Shown: piece by piece, positions 1-4,588 of the stretch
Layout: every line of letters begins with the position of its first letter
Position numbering within the stretch: position 1 is the stretch's first letter
DNA from: Oscillospiraceae bacterium
Lineage (GTDB): Bacteria; Bacillota; Clostridia; Oscillospirales; Oscillospiraceae
Assembly (NCBI GenBank): GCA_029067025.1
Contig: JAIEFH010000282.1
Span: 1-7,122 of the forward strand
Direction: 5' to 3'
Length of the DNA: 7,122 bases
The notes under the pieces: model-generated
Told to the model about the DNA's origin: nothing
What the model saw: only the letters and a program-made list of their open reading frames with translations
Database searches by the model: none
Made by a program: the position numbers and the translations under genes

Positions 1-224
1 TGAAGAGCCGCATCGTGCCCACCCTGACGCCGGGCTCTATCGTGACGGACCCCCGGTCCTGCGTGCAGTACCTGGTCACCGAGTACGGCATGGTGAACCT
101 GAAGGGCAAATCCACCTGGGAACGGGCGGAGGGCATCATCGCCATCGCCCACCCGGACTTTCGGGAGGAGCTCATCGCCAACGCGGAAAAGATGGGCATC
201 TGGCGCAAGAGCAACAAACGGTAA
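1..224 (+). CDS. Acetyl-CoA hydrolase/transferase family protein, C-terminal end (butyryl-CoA:acetate CoA-transferase-like), partial
   Basis: Only the last 73 residues are present; the gene starts left of the window and the frame is read from base 3. The visible peptide contains IVPTLTPGSIVT, then VTEYGMVNLKGKSTWERAE, then IAHPDFREELI, and ends MGIWRKSNKR. These are conserved C-terminal segments of family I CoA-transferases (acetyl-CoA hydrolase/4-hydroxybutyrate CoA-transferase type). The LKGKSTWERAE stretch and the IWR-SN-type end resemble butyryl-CoA:acetate CoA-transferase, the last step of butyrate formation in gut Clostridia, which moves CoA from butyryl-CoA to acetate in the cytoplasm. 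The catalytic glutamate and CoA-binding loops lie outside the window, so the substrate cannot be fixed; a 4-hydroxybutyrate or succinate CoA-transferase is possible. The family call is firm and the substrate is an inference. A terminator starts 12 bp after the TAA. Confidence 0.82.
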   Translation, partial: KSRIVPTLTPGSIVTDPRSCVQYLVTEYGMVNLKGKSTWERAEGIIAIAHPDFREELIANAEKMGIWRKSNKR

Positions 225-235
225 TACATACCTAG

Positions 236-270
236 AAAGAGCGGGCCTGCTATGGGCCCGCTCTTTTTTT
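236..270 (+). terminator. Rho-independent terminator of the CoA-transferase gene
   Basis: A perfect 12-bp stem (AAAGAGCGGGCC at 236-247 with GGCCCGCTCTTT at 255-266) has a 7-nt loop and runs into an uninterrupted T tract ending at 270. It starts 12 bp after the preceding stop codon. Confidence 0.95.
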
Positions 271-366
271 GCCTCCGTCGGACGTGTCCTCATGAACGCA
301 GGGCCAGGGCCAGCGCCCCGTAGCCTGCCCTGGCCCGTAGTGAGGAGGACATGGCCGATGGAGGCA
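270..366. repeat. 97-bp imperfect palindrome / long hairpin
   Basis: The arms 270-291 and 345-366 pair over 22 positions with one mismatch (A282/G354) and two G-T pairs. A 9/8-nt internal loop follows, then a perfect inner 10-bp stem (GGGCCAGGGC at 301-310 with GCCCTGGCCC at 327-336) and a 16-nt terminal loop. There is no T tract, so it is not a simple terminator. No target-site duplication is visible. It lies between the terminator and the sigma-factor promoter. It could be a non-autonomous palindromic repeat or a structured RNA; the sequence does not decide between them. Confidence 0.7.
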
Positions 367-384
367 ATGGGGCAACCGTCTTTT

Positions 385-411
385 TGAAACCATTTTCCTA
401 CTTTCCGTGTT
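385..411 (+). promoter_or_regulatory. Candidate ECF-type (possibly autoregulated) promoter
   Basis: TGAAAC at 385-390, followed by C and a T-rich stretch, precedes CGTGTT at 406-411 with a 15-nt gap between TGAAAC and CGTG. This resembles B. subtilis SigM/SigW-type promoters (TGAAAC, about 16 nt, CGT-). A housekeeping reading (TTGAAA 384-389 and TATGAT 411-416) has a 21-nt spacer, which is too long. Because the next gene is an ECF sigma factor, self-recognition is a reasonable inference. Confidence 0.5.
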
Positions 412-449
412 ATGATAGGTGAAAAGCGTTTTTCAAATTCCCGCGAAAC

Positions 450-457
450 GAGGTGAT
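450..457 (+). promoter_or_regulatory. Ribosome binding site that sets the sigma-factor start
   Basis: GAGGTGAT is a near-perfect complement of the 16S 3' end and ends 6 nt before GTG at 464. The earlier in-frame GTG at 419 has no comparable site and lies next to the candidate promoter -10, so 464 is preferred. Confidence 0.85.
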
Positions 458-463
458 GCCCCT

Positions 464-1030
464 GTGACAGAAAAAGAACTGGTCAAGTCCCTGCGCCGGG
501 GCGACCTCTCCGCCCTGGAGGAACTGCTGGATCGCTACACGCCCTATGTGTCCTCGGTGATCTCCCGCATCCTGCGGGGCCGGCAGGCGGACGTGGAAGA
601 GCTGACGGCGGATGTATTTTTGGCCGCCTGGGACAACCGGGACAAGCTCCGCCCCGGGCAGGTCAAGGGCTACCTGGGGGCCATCGCCCGGAACCGGGCC
701 TTCAACCTCCTGCGGGCGGATCATGAGAGCCTGCCCCTGGAGGAGGACGTGCTGCTCCTGGAGACGGACGGCCCCGACAAGGAACTGGACCGCCGGGAGA
801 CGGCCCGGATCATCAACGCGGCGCTGTCCCGGCTGGACAAACCCCAGCGGGAGCTGTTCGTCCGGCACTACTACTACGGCCAGACGGTGCAGGAGGCGGC
901 GCTGGCCATGGGGCTGAACCTGTCCACCGCCAAGACCTGGCTGCGCCGGGGGCGGGAGACGCTGAAAACTGATCTGCGAAAGGAAGGGTATGGATATGAA
1001 ACGGCTGGAGATTTCCAGGCTCATGGATGA
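464..1030 (+). CDS. RNA polymerase sigma factor, sigma-70 family, ECF subfamily
   Basis: The 188-residue product from GTG 464 has the two-domain ECF layout. Sigma region 2 lies at about residues 14-84, including the polymerase-binding and -10-recognition segment with DVEELTADVFLAAWD and ending YLGAIARNRAFNLLR. An acidic linker follows at about 85-112, then sigma region 4 at about 114-172 with a helix-turn-helix in TVQEAALAMGLNLSTAKTWL and a basic tail (RRGRETL). The length is typical of the family. It should direct core RNA polymerase to a small set of promoters in answer to an envelope or extracellular cue. The next gene starts 35 bp before this one ends and encodes a membrane protein of anti-sigma layout, so the two are almost certainly translated from one message. 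The ECF group cannot be assigned by eye. An upstream start at GTG 419 would add 15 residues and is less likely. Confidence 0.93.
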   Translation: MTEKELVKSLRRGDLSALEELLDRYTPYVSSVISRILRGRQADVEELTADVFLAAWDNRDKLRPGQVKGYLGAIARNRAFNLLRADHESLPLEEDVLLLETDGPDKELDRRETARIINAALSRLDKPQRELFVRHYYYGQTVQEAALAMGLNLSTAKTWLRRGRETLKTDLRKEGYGYETAGDFQAHG

Positions 1031-1703
1031 ATACACGGACACGGAATTTTTCCCCGAGGGCGGCAGCGCCGCCGACACTCAGGTGGTAAAAGAGCGGGTG
1101 CTGGCCCAGGTGACCCCGGCGAAGAAGCGGCGGGTGCCAACCATAAAGGTGGCCCTGCTGGCAGCGGCGCTGGCGGTGGGGTGCGCGCTGTGCGTCGCGG
1201 CGGGTCTGCCCCAGGATACATTTCAGCTTTTCACCGGCGGCACATTTTGGGCCGATGTTCAGATGAGCGGCCCGAATCGTCACGTATATGCCGATTTGTC
1301 CAATGCCTTTCCAGAGGATCCCCTTGTTCTGGAGGACGGCCGTCTCTGGTTGGTACTCAATGGGGAGCGCACCGACATCACCGACCTCATTGATGAAGAG
1401 ACGCCATATATCGTTGAGTACCTCGACCCGGAAACCAACCTCGCGAGTTCCCTGATCCTCGGCGGTGTTCCGGAGGATTTCGGCTGGATTCTCTGGCAGG
1501 AGCTTCCCAATGGCGGCGGATACAGCGGTTATGGGCATAACCACGACACCATCTATGTTTTGATGGACAGTGGGGAGATTCGCCTATGGAGCGAAGAGCT
1601 TGGCTACGAAGAGAATGATGAATGGAAGTATTACGACTGGTTCCATAAGCCCTGGTATGATAATGGTTACGAACAGATGACTGTTTTCAGCTGGCGGAGA
1701 TGA
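996..1703 (+). CDS. Single-pass membrane protein, probable anti-sigma factor for the preceding ECF sigma factor
   Basis: The 235-residue product has a charged N-terminal cytoplasmic segment (about 1-48, ending in PAKKRR), one hydrophobic membrane helix (about 49-70, IKVALLAAALAVGCALC) and an extracytoplasmic domain of about 165 residues rich in Asp, Glu, Tyr and Trp. This layout, with a 35-bp overlap with the sigma gene, is typical of ECF anti-sigma factors, which hold the sigma factor at the membrane until a signal arrives. No zinc-binding HxxxCxxC anti-sigma motif is seen, and the outer domain was not recognised. ATG 996 is chosen because AGGAAGG (981-987) sits 8 nt before it; the in-frame ATG at 990 would be only 2 nt from that site. 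From about 1220 onward the GC content drops (about 40% in 1621-1680, against about 70% in much of the sigma gene), so the sensor part looks different in origin or constraint from the N-terminus. The anti-sigma role is inferred from layout and position, not from a recognised motif. Confidence 0.72.
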   Translation: MKRLEISRLMDEYTDTEFFPEGGSAADTQVVKERVLAQVTPAKKRRVPTIKVALLAAALAVGCALCVAAGLPQDTFQLFTGGTFWADVQMSGPNRHVYADLSNAFPEDPLVLEDGRLWLVLNGERTDITDLIDEETPYIVEYLDPETNLASSLILGGVPEDFGWILWQELPNGGGYSGYGHNHDTIYVLMDSGEIRLWSEELGYEENDEWKYYDWFHKPWYDNGYEQMTVFSWRR

Positions 1704-1729
1704 CTTCCCTTTTCCACTGACCTGTGATA

Positions 1730-1759
1730 AAATGGACTCCCCGGATGGGGAGTCCATTT
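1730..1759 (+). terminator. Terminator hairpin after the sigma/anti-sigma operon
   Basis: A perfect 13-bp stem (AAATGGACTCCCC at 1730-1742 with GGGGAGTCCATTT at 1747-1759) has a GGAT loop. The following T tract is broken (TTTATGTTT), so efficiency is uncertain. It starts 26 bp after the stop codon, and its right arm ends one base before a parS site. Confidence 0.75.
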
Positions 1760-1760
1760 A

Positions 1761-1776
1761 TGTTTCACGTGAAACT
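1761..1776. promoter_or_regulatory. parS site 1 (ParB loading site)
   Basis: TGTTTCACGTGAAACT matches the palindromic parS TGTTTCACGTGAAACA at 15 of 16 positions; only the last base differs. This is the B. subtilis-type parS, differing from TGTTCCACGTGAAACA at one inner position. It is the first of three such sites near noc-parA-parB. ParB family biology says it should act as a loading site for the CTP-dependent ParB clamp. Confidence 0.88.
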
Positions 1777-1853
1777 CGTCGGAGCAAGCTCCATATCCCT
1801 CGCTTCCGCCTATGGCGAAAGCTCACTCATTCCGCTGCTCCTCCTCTCCCCAC
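1761..1853 (+). repeat. parS-carrying intergenic repeat, copy 1
   Basis: This stretch aligns with 4278-4371 over about 93 bp with roughly 9 mismatches and one 1-base gap (about 89% identity by hand alignment). The alignment begins exactly with the parS palindrome. Inside, GGAGC-AA-GCTCC (1781-1792) and GCTTCCGCC/GGCGAAAGC (1802-1822, one mismatch) form small hairpins. The outer boundary is placed where identity fades after CCCCAC. It is non-coding. Confidence 0.8.
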
Positions 1854-1975
1854 AAAGCCTGGGGGACGGCTTCGTGGGGGCTCCTTGGGAGCCCTCCCCT
1901 GAACGGAGGGGCAGTCATCCAGCGCTCCGTAGCCTATGGCCGCCTCGAAGAGAGGGGGAGGGCTCCCAAGGGGCC
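1848..1975. repeat. Palindromic MITE-like element between parS 1 and tadA
   Basis: Bases 1879-1899 and 1955-1975 are inverted repeats of 21 bp with a single T-G pair; the inner 17 bp are perfect (1883-1899 with 1955-1971). The 55-bp interior holds no gene. On the left it merges with a 12-bp hairpin (1848-1859 with 1868-1879, one mismatch), and the left arm can also fold locally (GGGCTCC 1878-1884 with GGAGCCC 1888-1894). This resembles the non-autonomous palindromic repeats common between genes in gut Clostridia. No target-site duplication or transposase was seen, so its mobility is inferred. Confidence 0.6.
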
Positions 1976-2008
1976 AGAACAGCACAAGTGTCAAGAGGAA
2001 GTGTTTTC

Positions 2009-2461
2009 ATGGTTCATGAGGATTATATGCAGGAAGCCCTAACCCTGGCCCGCGCCTGTCTGCCCGACGGCGACGTTCCTGTGGGCTGTGTCGTGGTGTC
2101 CCCGGACGGGGCCATCATCGGTCGGGGACGCAACCGCCGGGAGGCGGCGGGCCGCGCCACCGCCCACGCCGAGGTGGAGGCCATCGACCAGGCCTGCGCC
2201 GCCCTGGGCAGTTGGCGGCTGACGGACTGCACCCTGTACGTCACCCTGGAACCCTGCCCCATGTGCGCCGGGGCCATCATCAATGCCCGGATAGGGACGG
2301 TGCGCTACGGGGCCCGCGAGGACAAGTCCGGCTGCTGCGGCTCGGTGCTGAATCTGTTTGAGGAGCGCTTCAACCACCGCCCCCGGGTGTACGGCGGGCT
2401 GCTGGAGGCGGAGTGCCGGGGGCTGCTGGAGGAATTTTTCCAAAACCTGCGGAAGATTTAA
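2009..2461 (+). CDS. tadA: tRNA-specific adenosine deaminase TadA
   Basis: TadA is a zinc-dependent cytoplasmic enzyme that converts the wobble adenosine A34 to inosine in tRNA-Arg(ACG), letting it read CGU, CGC and CGA. The 150-residue product has the full deaminase signature: TAHAE at 51-55 (zinc ligand His53, proton-shuttling Glu55) and EPCPMCAGAI at 81-90 (zinc ligands Cys83 and Cys86), with AR-G-VRYGA following at 93-102. PVGCVVV near residue 24 and the C-terminal FF-LR segment also fit, and the length is normal. ATG 2009 is chosen because AGAGGAAG (1994-2001) lies 7 nt upstream; the frame stays open further upstream but only through non-coding repeat DNA. No clear promoter is visible between the palindromic element and the gene. 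It converges on xpt. Guanine and cytosine deaminases share this fold, but the motifs and C-terminus favour TadA. Confidence 0.95.
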   Translation: MVHEDYMQEALTLARACLPDGDVPVGCVVVSPDGAIIGRGRNRREAAGRATAHAEVEAIDQACAALGSWRLTDCTLYVTLEPCPMCAGAIINARIGTVRYGAREDKSGCCGSVLNLFEERFNHRPRVYGGLLEAECRGLLEEFFQNLRKI

Positions 2462-2566
2462 CACAACTGTAACACTTTAACGTAAACTTTCGCAACATCT
2501 CTCTTGTATCTTAATACTTGCAAGAGACATCCTTTCTTTTTCATTCTATCCTCCATCCTCTTAAAG

Positions 2567-2597
2567 AACCGGGGCGCAAGCCCCGGTTCGCTTTTTT
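2567..2597 (+). terminator. tadA terminator (first of a tandem pair)
   Basis: A perfect 9-bp stem (AACCGGGGC at 2567-2575 with GCCCCGGTT at 2580-2588) closed by a GCAA tetraloop is followed by CGC and six Ts (2592-2597). It lies 105 bp after the tadA stop. The AT-richer spacer 2462-2566 holds no gene and only a 7-bp stem (2500-2506 with 2521-2527). Confidence 0.9.
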
Positions 2598-2603
2598 GTA
2601 TAT

Positions 2604-2636
2604 CGTAACCCCCGCCGCACTGCGGCGGGAATTACG
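2604..2636. repeat. Palindromic hairpin between tadA and xpt
   Basis: CCCGCCGCA (2611-2619) and TGCGGCGGG (2621-2629) are perfect inverted arms around one central base. They are flanked by a second matching pair, CGTAA (2604-2608) and TTACG (2632-2636), across a 2/2 internal mismatch. It has no T tract on either strand. It may help block read-through between the convergent genes. Confidence 0.6.
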
Positions 2637-2642
2637 TCAAGC

Positions 2643-2672
2643 ACCGGCGCATACAGCCCCGGTTCGCTTTTT
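2643..2672 (+). terminator. Second, degenerate copy of the tadA terminator, overlapping the xpt stop
   Basis: This is a diverged duplicate of 2568-2597. The 17-base stretch AGCCCCGGTTCGCTTTT recurs exactly, and the left arm ACCGG-CGCA is also kept. It folds as ACCGG (2643-2647) with CCGGT (2659-2663), a C-C mismatch and two further pairs. Its T5 tract (2668-2672) runs into the complement of the xpt stop codon (2671-2673). Confidence 0.6.
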
Positions 2673-3243
2673 ATTCGCAGAATTCAATGCGCCCCGCCCC
2701 CATGGACCTGATCTGGGCCAGGGACTCCACCCGCACACCCTTGGCGCGGACGCGCGCCCCTCCCGGCTGGAACGCCTTCTCCACCGCGATGCCGGCCCCC
2801 ACCACGTGAGCTCCGGCCTGCTCCGCCAGCTCCAGCAGCCCCTCCAGCGCCGCGCCGTTGGCCAGGAAATCATCGACTAGCAGCAGCCGGTCGCTGGGCA
2901 GCAGGAACCGCTTGGACACGATCACATCGCTCACCCCGCCGTGGGTGAAGGAGGGCACCTGTACGTGGTACACGTCCCCGGTGATGTTTTTGGTGCGGCT
3001 CTTTTTGGCGAACACCACCGGAACGCCGAATTCCAGTGCCGTCACACAGGCGATACCGATGCCCGACGCCTCGATGGTGAGGATCTTATTGACCCCTTCC
3101 CCGGCGAACAGCCGCGCCCACTCCTGTCCCATGGCGCGGAACAGCTCCACATCCATTTGATGGTTCAAAAAGCTGTCCACCTTCAGCACGTCCCCGTCCT
3201 CCACGATACCGTCCCGGCGGATGCGTTCCTCTAACTCTTTCAC
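2671..3243 (-). CDS. xpt: Xanthine phosphoribosyltransferase
   Basis: Xpt converts xanthine and PRPP to XMP and diphosphate in purine salvage, in the cytoplasm. The 190-residue product follows B. subtilis Xpt closely. LKVDSFLNHQ lies at 20-29 and TIEASGI at 56-62. The type I phosphoribosyltransferase PRPP-binding loop LLVDDFLANG is at 121-130. IAVEKAFQPG and RVESLAQIRS lie in the C-terminal part. Usual length is about 190-194. The start is GTG at 3243, supported by an AAAGGAGG-type site (complement of 3252-3259) about 8 nt upstream. It is divergent from the yitT-like gene and convergent with tadA. A minus-strand promoter lies 30-58 bp upstream, leaving a leader of about 20-25 nt, so there is no room for the guanine riboswitch that controls B. 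subtilis xpt. It stands alone, with no partner purine permease gene in the window. Confidence 0.96.
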   Translation of the reverse strand: MKELEERIRRDGIVEDGDVLKVDSFLNHQMDVELFRAMGQEWARLFAGEGVNKILTIEASGIGIACVTALEFGVPVVFAKKSRTKNITGDVYHVQVPSFTHGGVSDVIVSKRFLLPSDRLLLVDDFLANGAALEGLLELAEQAGAHVVGAGIAVEKAFQPGGARVRAKGVRVESLAQIRSMGAGRIEFCE

Positions 3244-3251
3244 GACCCCTT

Positions 3252-3259
3252 CCTCCTTT
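3252..3259 (-). promoter_or_regulatory. Ribosome binding site supporting the xpt GTG start
   Basis: The minus strand reads AAAGGAGG here, 8 nt before GTG 3243. It supports the non-ATG start. Confidence 0.88.
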
Positions 3260-3272
3260 CTTGCCGCCCCCT

Positions 3273-3301
3273 ATTTTACCAAAACCGGCGCCTCTTTTCC
3301 A
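3273..3301 (-). promoter_or_regulatory. Predicted sigma-A promoter for xpt
   Basis: On the minus strand, TGGAAA (3301-3296) is followed after 17 nt by TAAAAT (3278-3273), five of six matches to TATAAT. The predicted start is near 3266, giving a very short leader. Confidence 0.6.
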
Positions 3302-3322
3302 CCATTTTCCCCCAAATGCCTA

Positions 3323-3351
3323 TTGTCCTTTCCCATGTTTTTTGATACAAT
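3323..3351 (+). promoter_or_regulatory. Predicted sigma-A promoter for the yitT-like gene
   Basis: TTGTCC (3323-3328), 17 nt, TACAAT (3346-3351). The transcript would begin near 3358, about 46 nt before the start codon. It faces away from the xpt promoter, and the two -35 boxes are about 22 bp apart. Confidence 0.68.
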
Positions 3352-3403
3352 CATGCTCGGTCAAATTCCCCTTTCATTTTGAGCGAAAAGAGGTCTTTTT
3401 GCG

Positions 3404-4255
3404 ATGCGCGTTAAGGAAACTGTGCGCGACTATCTCCTGCTCACCCTGGGCACCTTTCTGGTGGCCGCGGGCGTCTACTTCTTCAAGTTCCCCAACAGCT
3501 TTAACACCGGCGGCGTCACCGGCCTGGCCGTTATCCTCAACGCCGTGATCCCCGCCGTCAGCCCATCCACCTTCGCCTCCGTCATCAACCTGGCCTTCCT
3601 GGTGCTGGGTTTCCTGGCCTTGGACAAGAGCTTCGGCATCCGCACGGTGTACTGCTCGGTGCTGTTCTCCGTCATGCTGACCGGCTTTGAGTGGCTGATC
3701 CCCCTGGCCGCCCCCCTCACCAACCAGAAGATGCTGGAGCTGTTCTTTGCGGTCATTCTCCCCTCCCTGGGCTCCGCCATCCTGTTCAATATGCAGAGCT
3801 CCACCGGCGGCACCGACATCCTGGCCATGATCCTCAAGCGGTTTTCCAGCATGGACATCGGCAACGCCCTGCTGTGCGTCGACGTACTCATCGCCGCCTC
3901 CACCCTGTATTTCGTCAGCATTGAGGCAGGGCTGTACTCTGTCCTGGGCCTGGTGCTCAAATCGGTGGTGGTGGACTCGGTGATCGAGTCGCTGAACCGG
4001 CGCAAGAGCTTCATCGCCGTCACCTCCTGCCCCGACGAGGTGTGCGATTTCATCACCCACACCCTCCACCGCTCCGCCACCTACTGGCAGGCAGAGGGCG
4101 CTTACACCCACGAGCCCAAGTGGGTGATCCTTACCGCCCTGTCCCGCTCCCAGGCGGTAGCCTTGCGGCTGTACCTGAAGTCCGCCGATCCCCACGCTTT
4201 CATCCTGGTGACCAACTCCAGCGAGATCTTTGGCAAGGGGTTTATGAGAACCTGA
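3404..4255 (+). CDS. YitT family membrane protein with C-terminal DUF2179 domain
   Basis: The 283-residue product has the YitT layout: about five to six membrane segments in the first 175 residues (helices near 10-27, 38-50, 55-74, 81-99, 110-129 and 153-172) and a soluble C-terminal DUF2179-type domain (about 200-281, from FIAVTSCPDEVCDFI to SEIFGKGF). Two related glycine motifs, NTGGVTG at 34-40 and STGGTD at 133-138, mark the internal repeat of the YitT family. The length matches B. subtilis YitT-type proteins (about 280-290). The family has no established transport substrate, so no function is assigned; it sits in the cytoplasmic membrane. ATG 3404 follows AAGAGG (3388-3393) by 10 nt. It has its own promoter and appears to be a single-gene unit. 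Nothing in its position ties it to the adjacent segregation genes beyond neighbourhood. Confidence 0.9.
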   Translation: MRVKETVRDYLLLTLGTFLVAAGVYFFKFPNSFNTGGVTGLAVILNAVIPAVSPSTFASVINLAFLVLGFLALDKSFGIRTVYCSVLFSVMLTGFEWLIPLAAPLTNQKMLELFFAVILPSLGSAILFNMQSSTGGTDILAMILKRFSSMDIGNALLCVDVLIAASTLYFVSIEAGLYSVLGLVLKSVVVDSVIESLNRRKSFIAVTSCPDEVCDFITHTLHRSATYWQAEGAYTHEPKWVILTALSRSQAVALRLYLKSADPHAFILVTNSSEIFGKGFMRT

Positions 4256-4277
4256 GCGCGAGGATAGCCACACCCAA

Positions 4278-4293
4278 TGTTTCACGTGAAACG
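4278..4293. promoter_or_regulatory. parS site 2 (ParB loading site)
   Basis: TGTTTCACGTGAAACG matches parS at 15 of 16 positions, differing only at the last base. It lies 22 bp after the yitT-like stop codon and about 300 bp before noc. Confidence 0.88.
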
Positions 4294-4371
4294 CGTCGTC
4301 GCAGGCTCCATATCCTCTCGCTTCCGCCCTTGGCGAAAGCTCGCTCATTCCGCCGCTCCTCCTTTCCCCAC
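4278..4371 (+). repeat. parS-carrying intergenic repeat, copy 2
   Basis: This is the partner of 1761-1853, in the same orientation, at about 89% identity by hand alignment. It starts exactly at the parS palindrome and fades after CCCCAC. Shared blocks include GCTCCATATCC, CTCGCTTCCGCC and GGCGAAAGCTC. Beyond 4371 the two copies diverge into different palindromic DNA. Confidence 0.8.
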
Positions 4372-4384
4372 GCGACGCCCGTGG

Positions 4385-4525
4385 GCCCGCCTATAGGCGG
4401 GCTTAGCCGACAGGCCGCCGTTGGCGGCCAAAGCGCTAAGCGGGCCTTCGGCCCGCACACGGCTAAAAGCGCCGCCTTGCGGCGCTTCACGGCCTTAACG
4501 GCTGGGCTCGCGCGGGGGCCCTTTT
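4385..4525. repeat. Cluster of consecutive GC-rich hairpins upstream of noc
   Basis: Four perfect inverted repeats follow each other: 4385-4402 (GCCCGCC-TATA-GGCGGGC, a full palindrome), 4413-4429 (GGCCGCC-GTT-GGCGGCC), 4440-4456 (GCGGGCC-TTC-GGCCCGC) and 4467-4487 (AAGCGCCGC-CTT-GCGGCGCTT). TTAGCCG (4403-4409) and CGGCTAA (4460-4466) enclose the middle two. GCTTAGC (4401-4407) can instead pair with GCTAAGC (4435-4441), a competing fold. A last stem, GGGCTC 4504-4509 with GGGCCC 4516-4521, is followed by TTTT and may end the yitT-like transcript. No coding potential is seen. It may be a palindromic repeat cluster or a structured leader. Confidence 0.65.
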
Positions 4526-4549
4526 CGATGGAATTCGCCTCCCGCCTTG

Positions 4550-4558
4550 TGGTATGCT
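4550..4558 (+). promoter_or_regulatory. Weak candidate extended -10 for noc
   Basis: TGG followed by TATGCT matches an extended -10 (TGn plus four of six of TATAAT). No good -35 lies 16-18 nt upstream. The transcript would start about 25 nt before the noc ATG. Confidence 0.3.
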
Positions 4559-4588
4559 TGTCCATATCACAGGCAGGGAGGCGTTTTT

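Noticed and set aside
419..463. GTG 419 as the sigma-factor start
   Set aside because: It lacks a ribosome binding site and abuts the predicted -10. GTG 464 has GAGGTGAT at good spacing and gives a typical ECF N-terminus.
410..1544. Minus-strand open frames opposite the sigma and anti-sigma genes
   Set aside because: They are shadows of GC-rich coding DNA without recognisable domains or ribosome binding sites.
1724..2008. Upstream extension of the tadA frame
   Set aside because: It runs through a terminator, a parS site and palindromic repeats. TadA homologues start near 2009, where a good ribosome binding site lies.
3304..3317. ATTTTCCCCCAAAT between xpt and the yitT-like gene as a Noc site
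   Set aside because: The central CCCGGG palindrome is missing; it resembles the site only in its outer A/T bases.
3374..4348. Long open frame on the minus strand opposite the yitT-like gene
   Set aside because: Its product is rich in Gly, Gln and His with no family resemblance, and it mirrors the GC-rich codon pattern of the real plus-strand gene.
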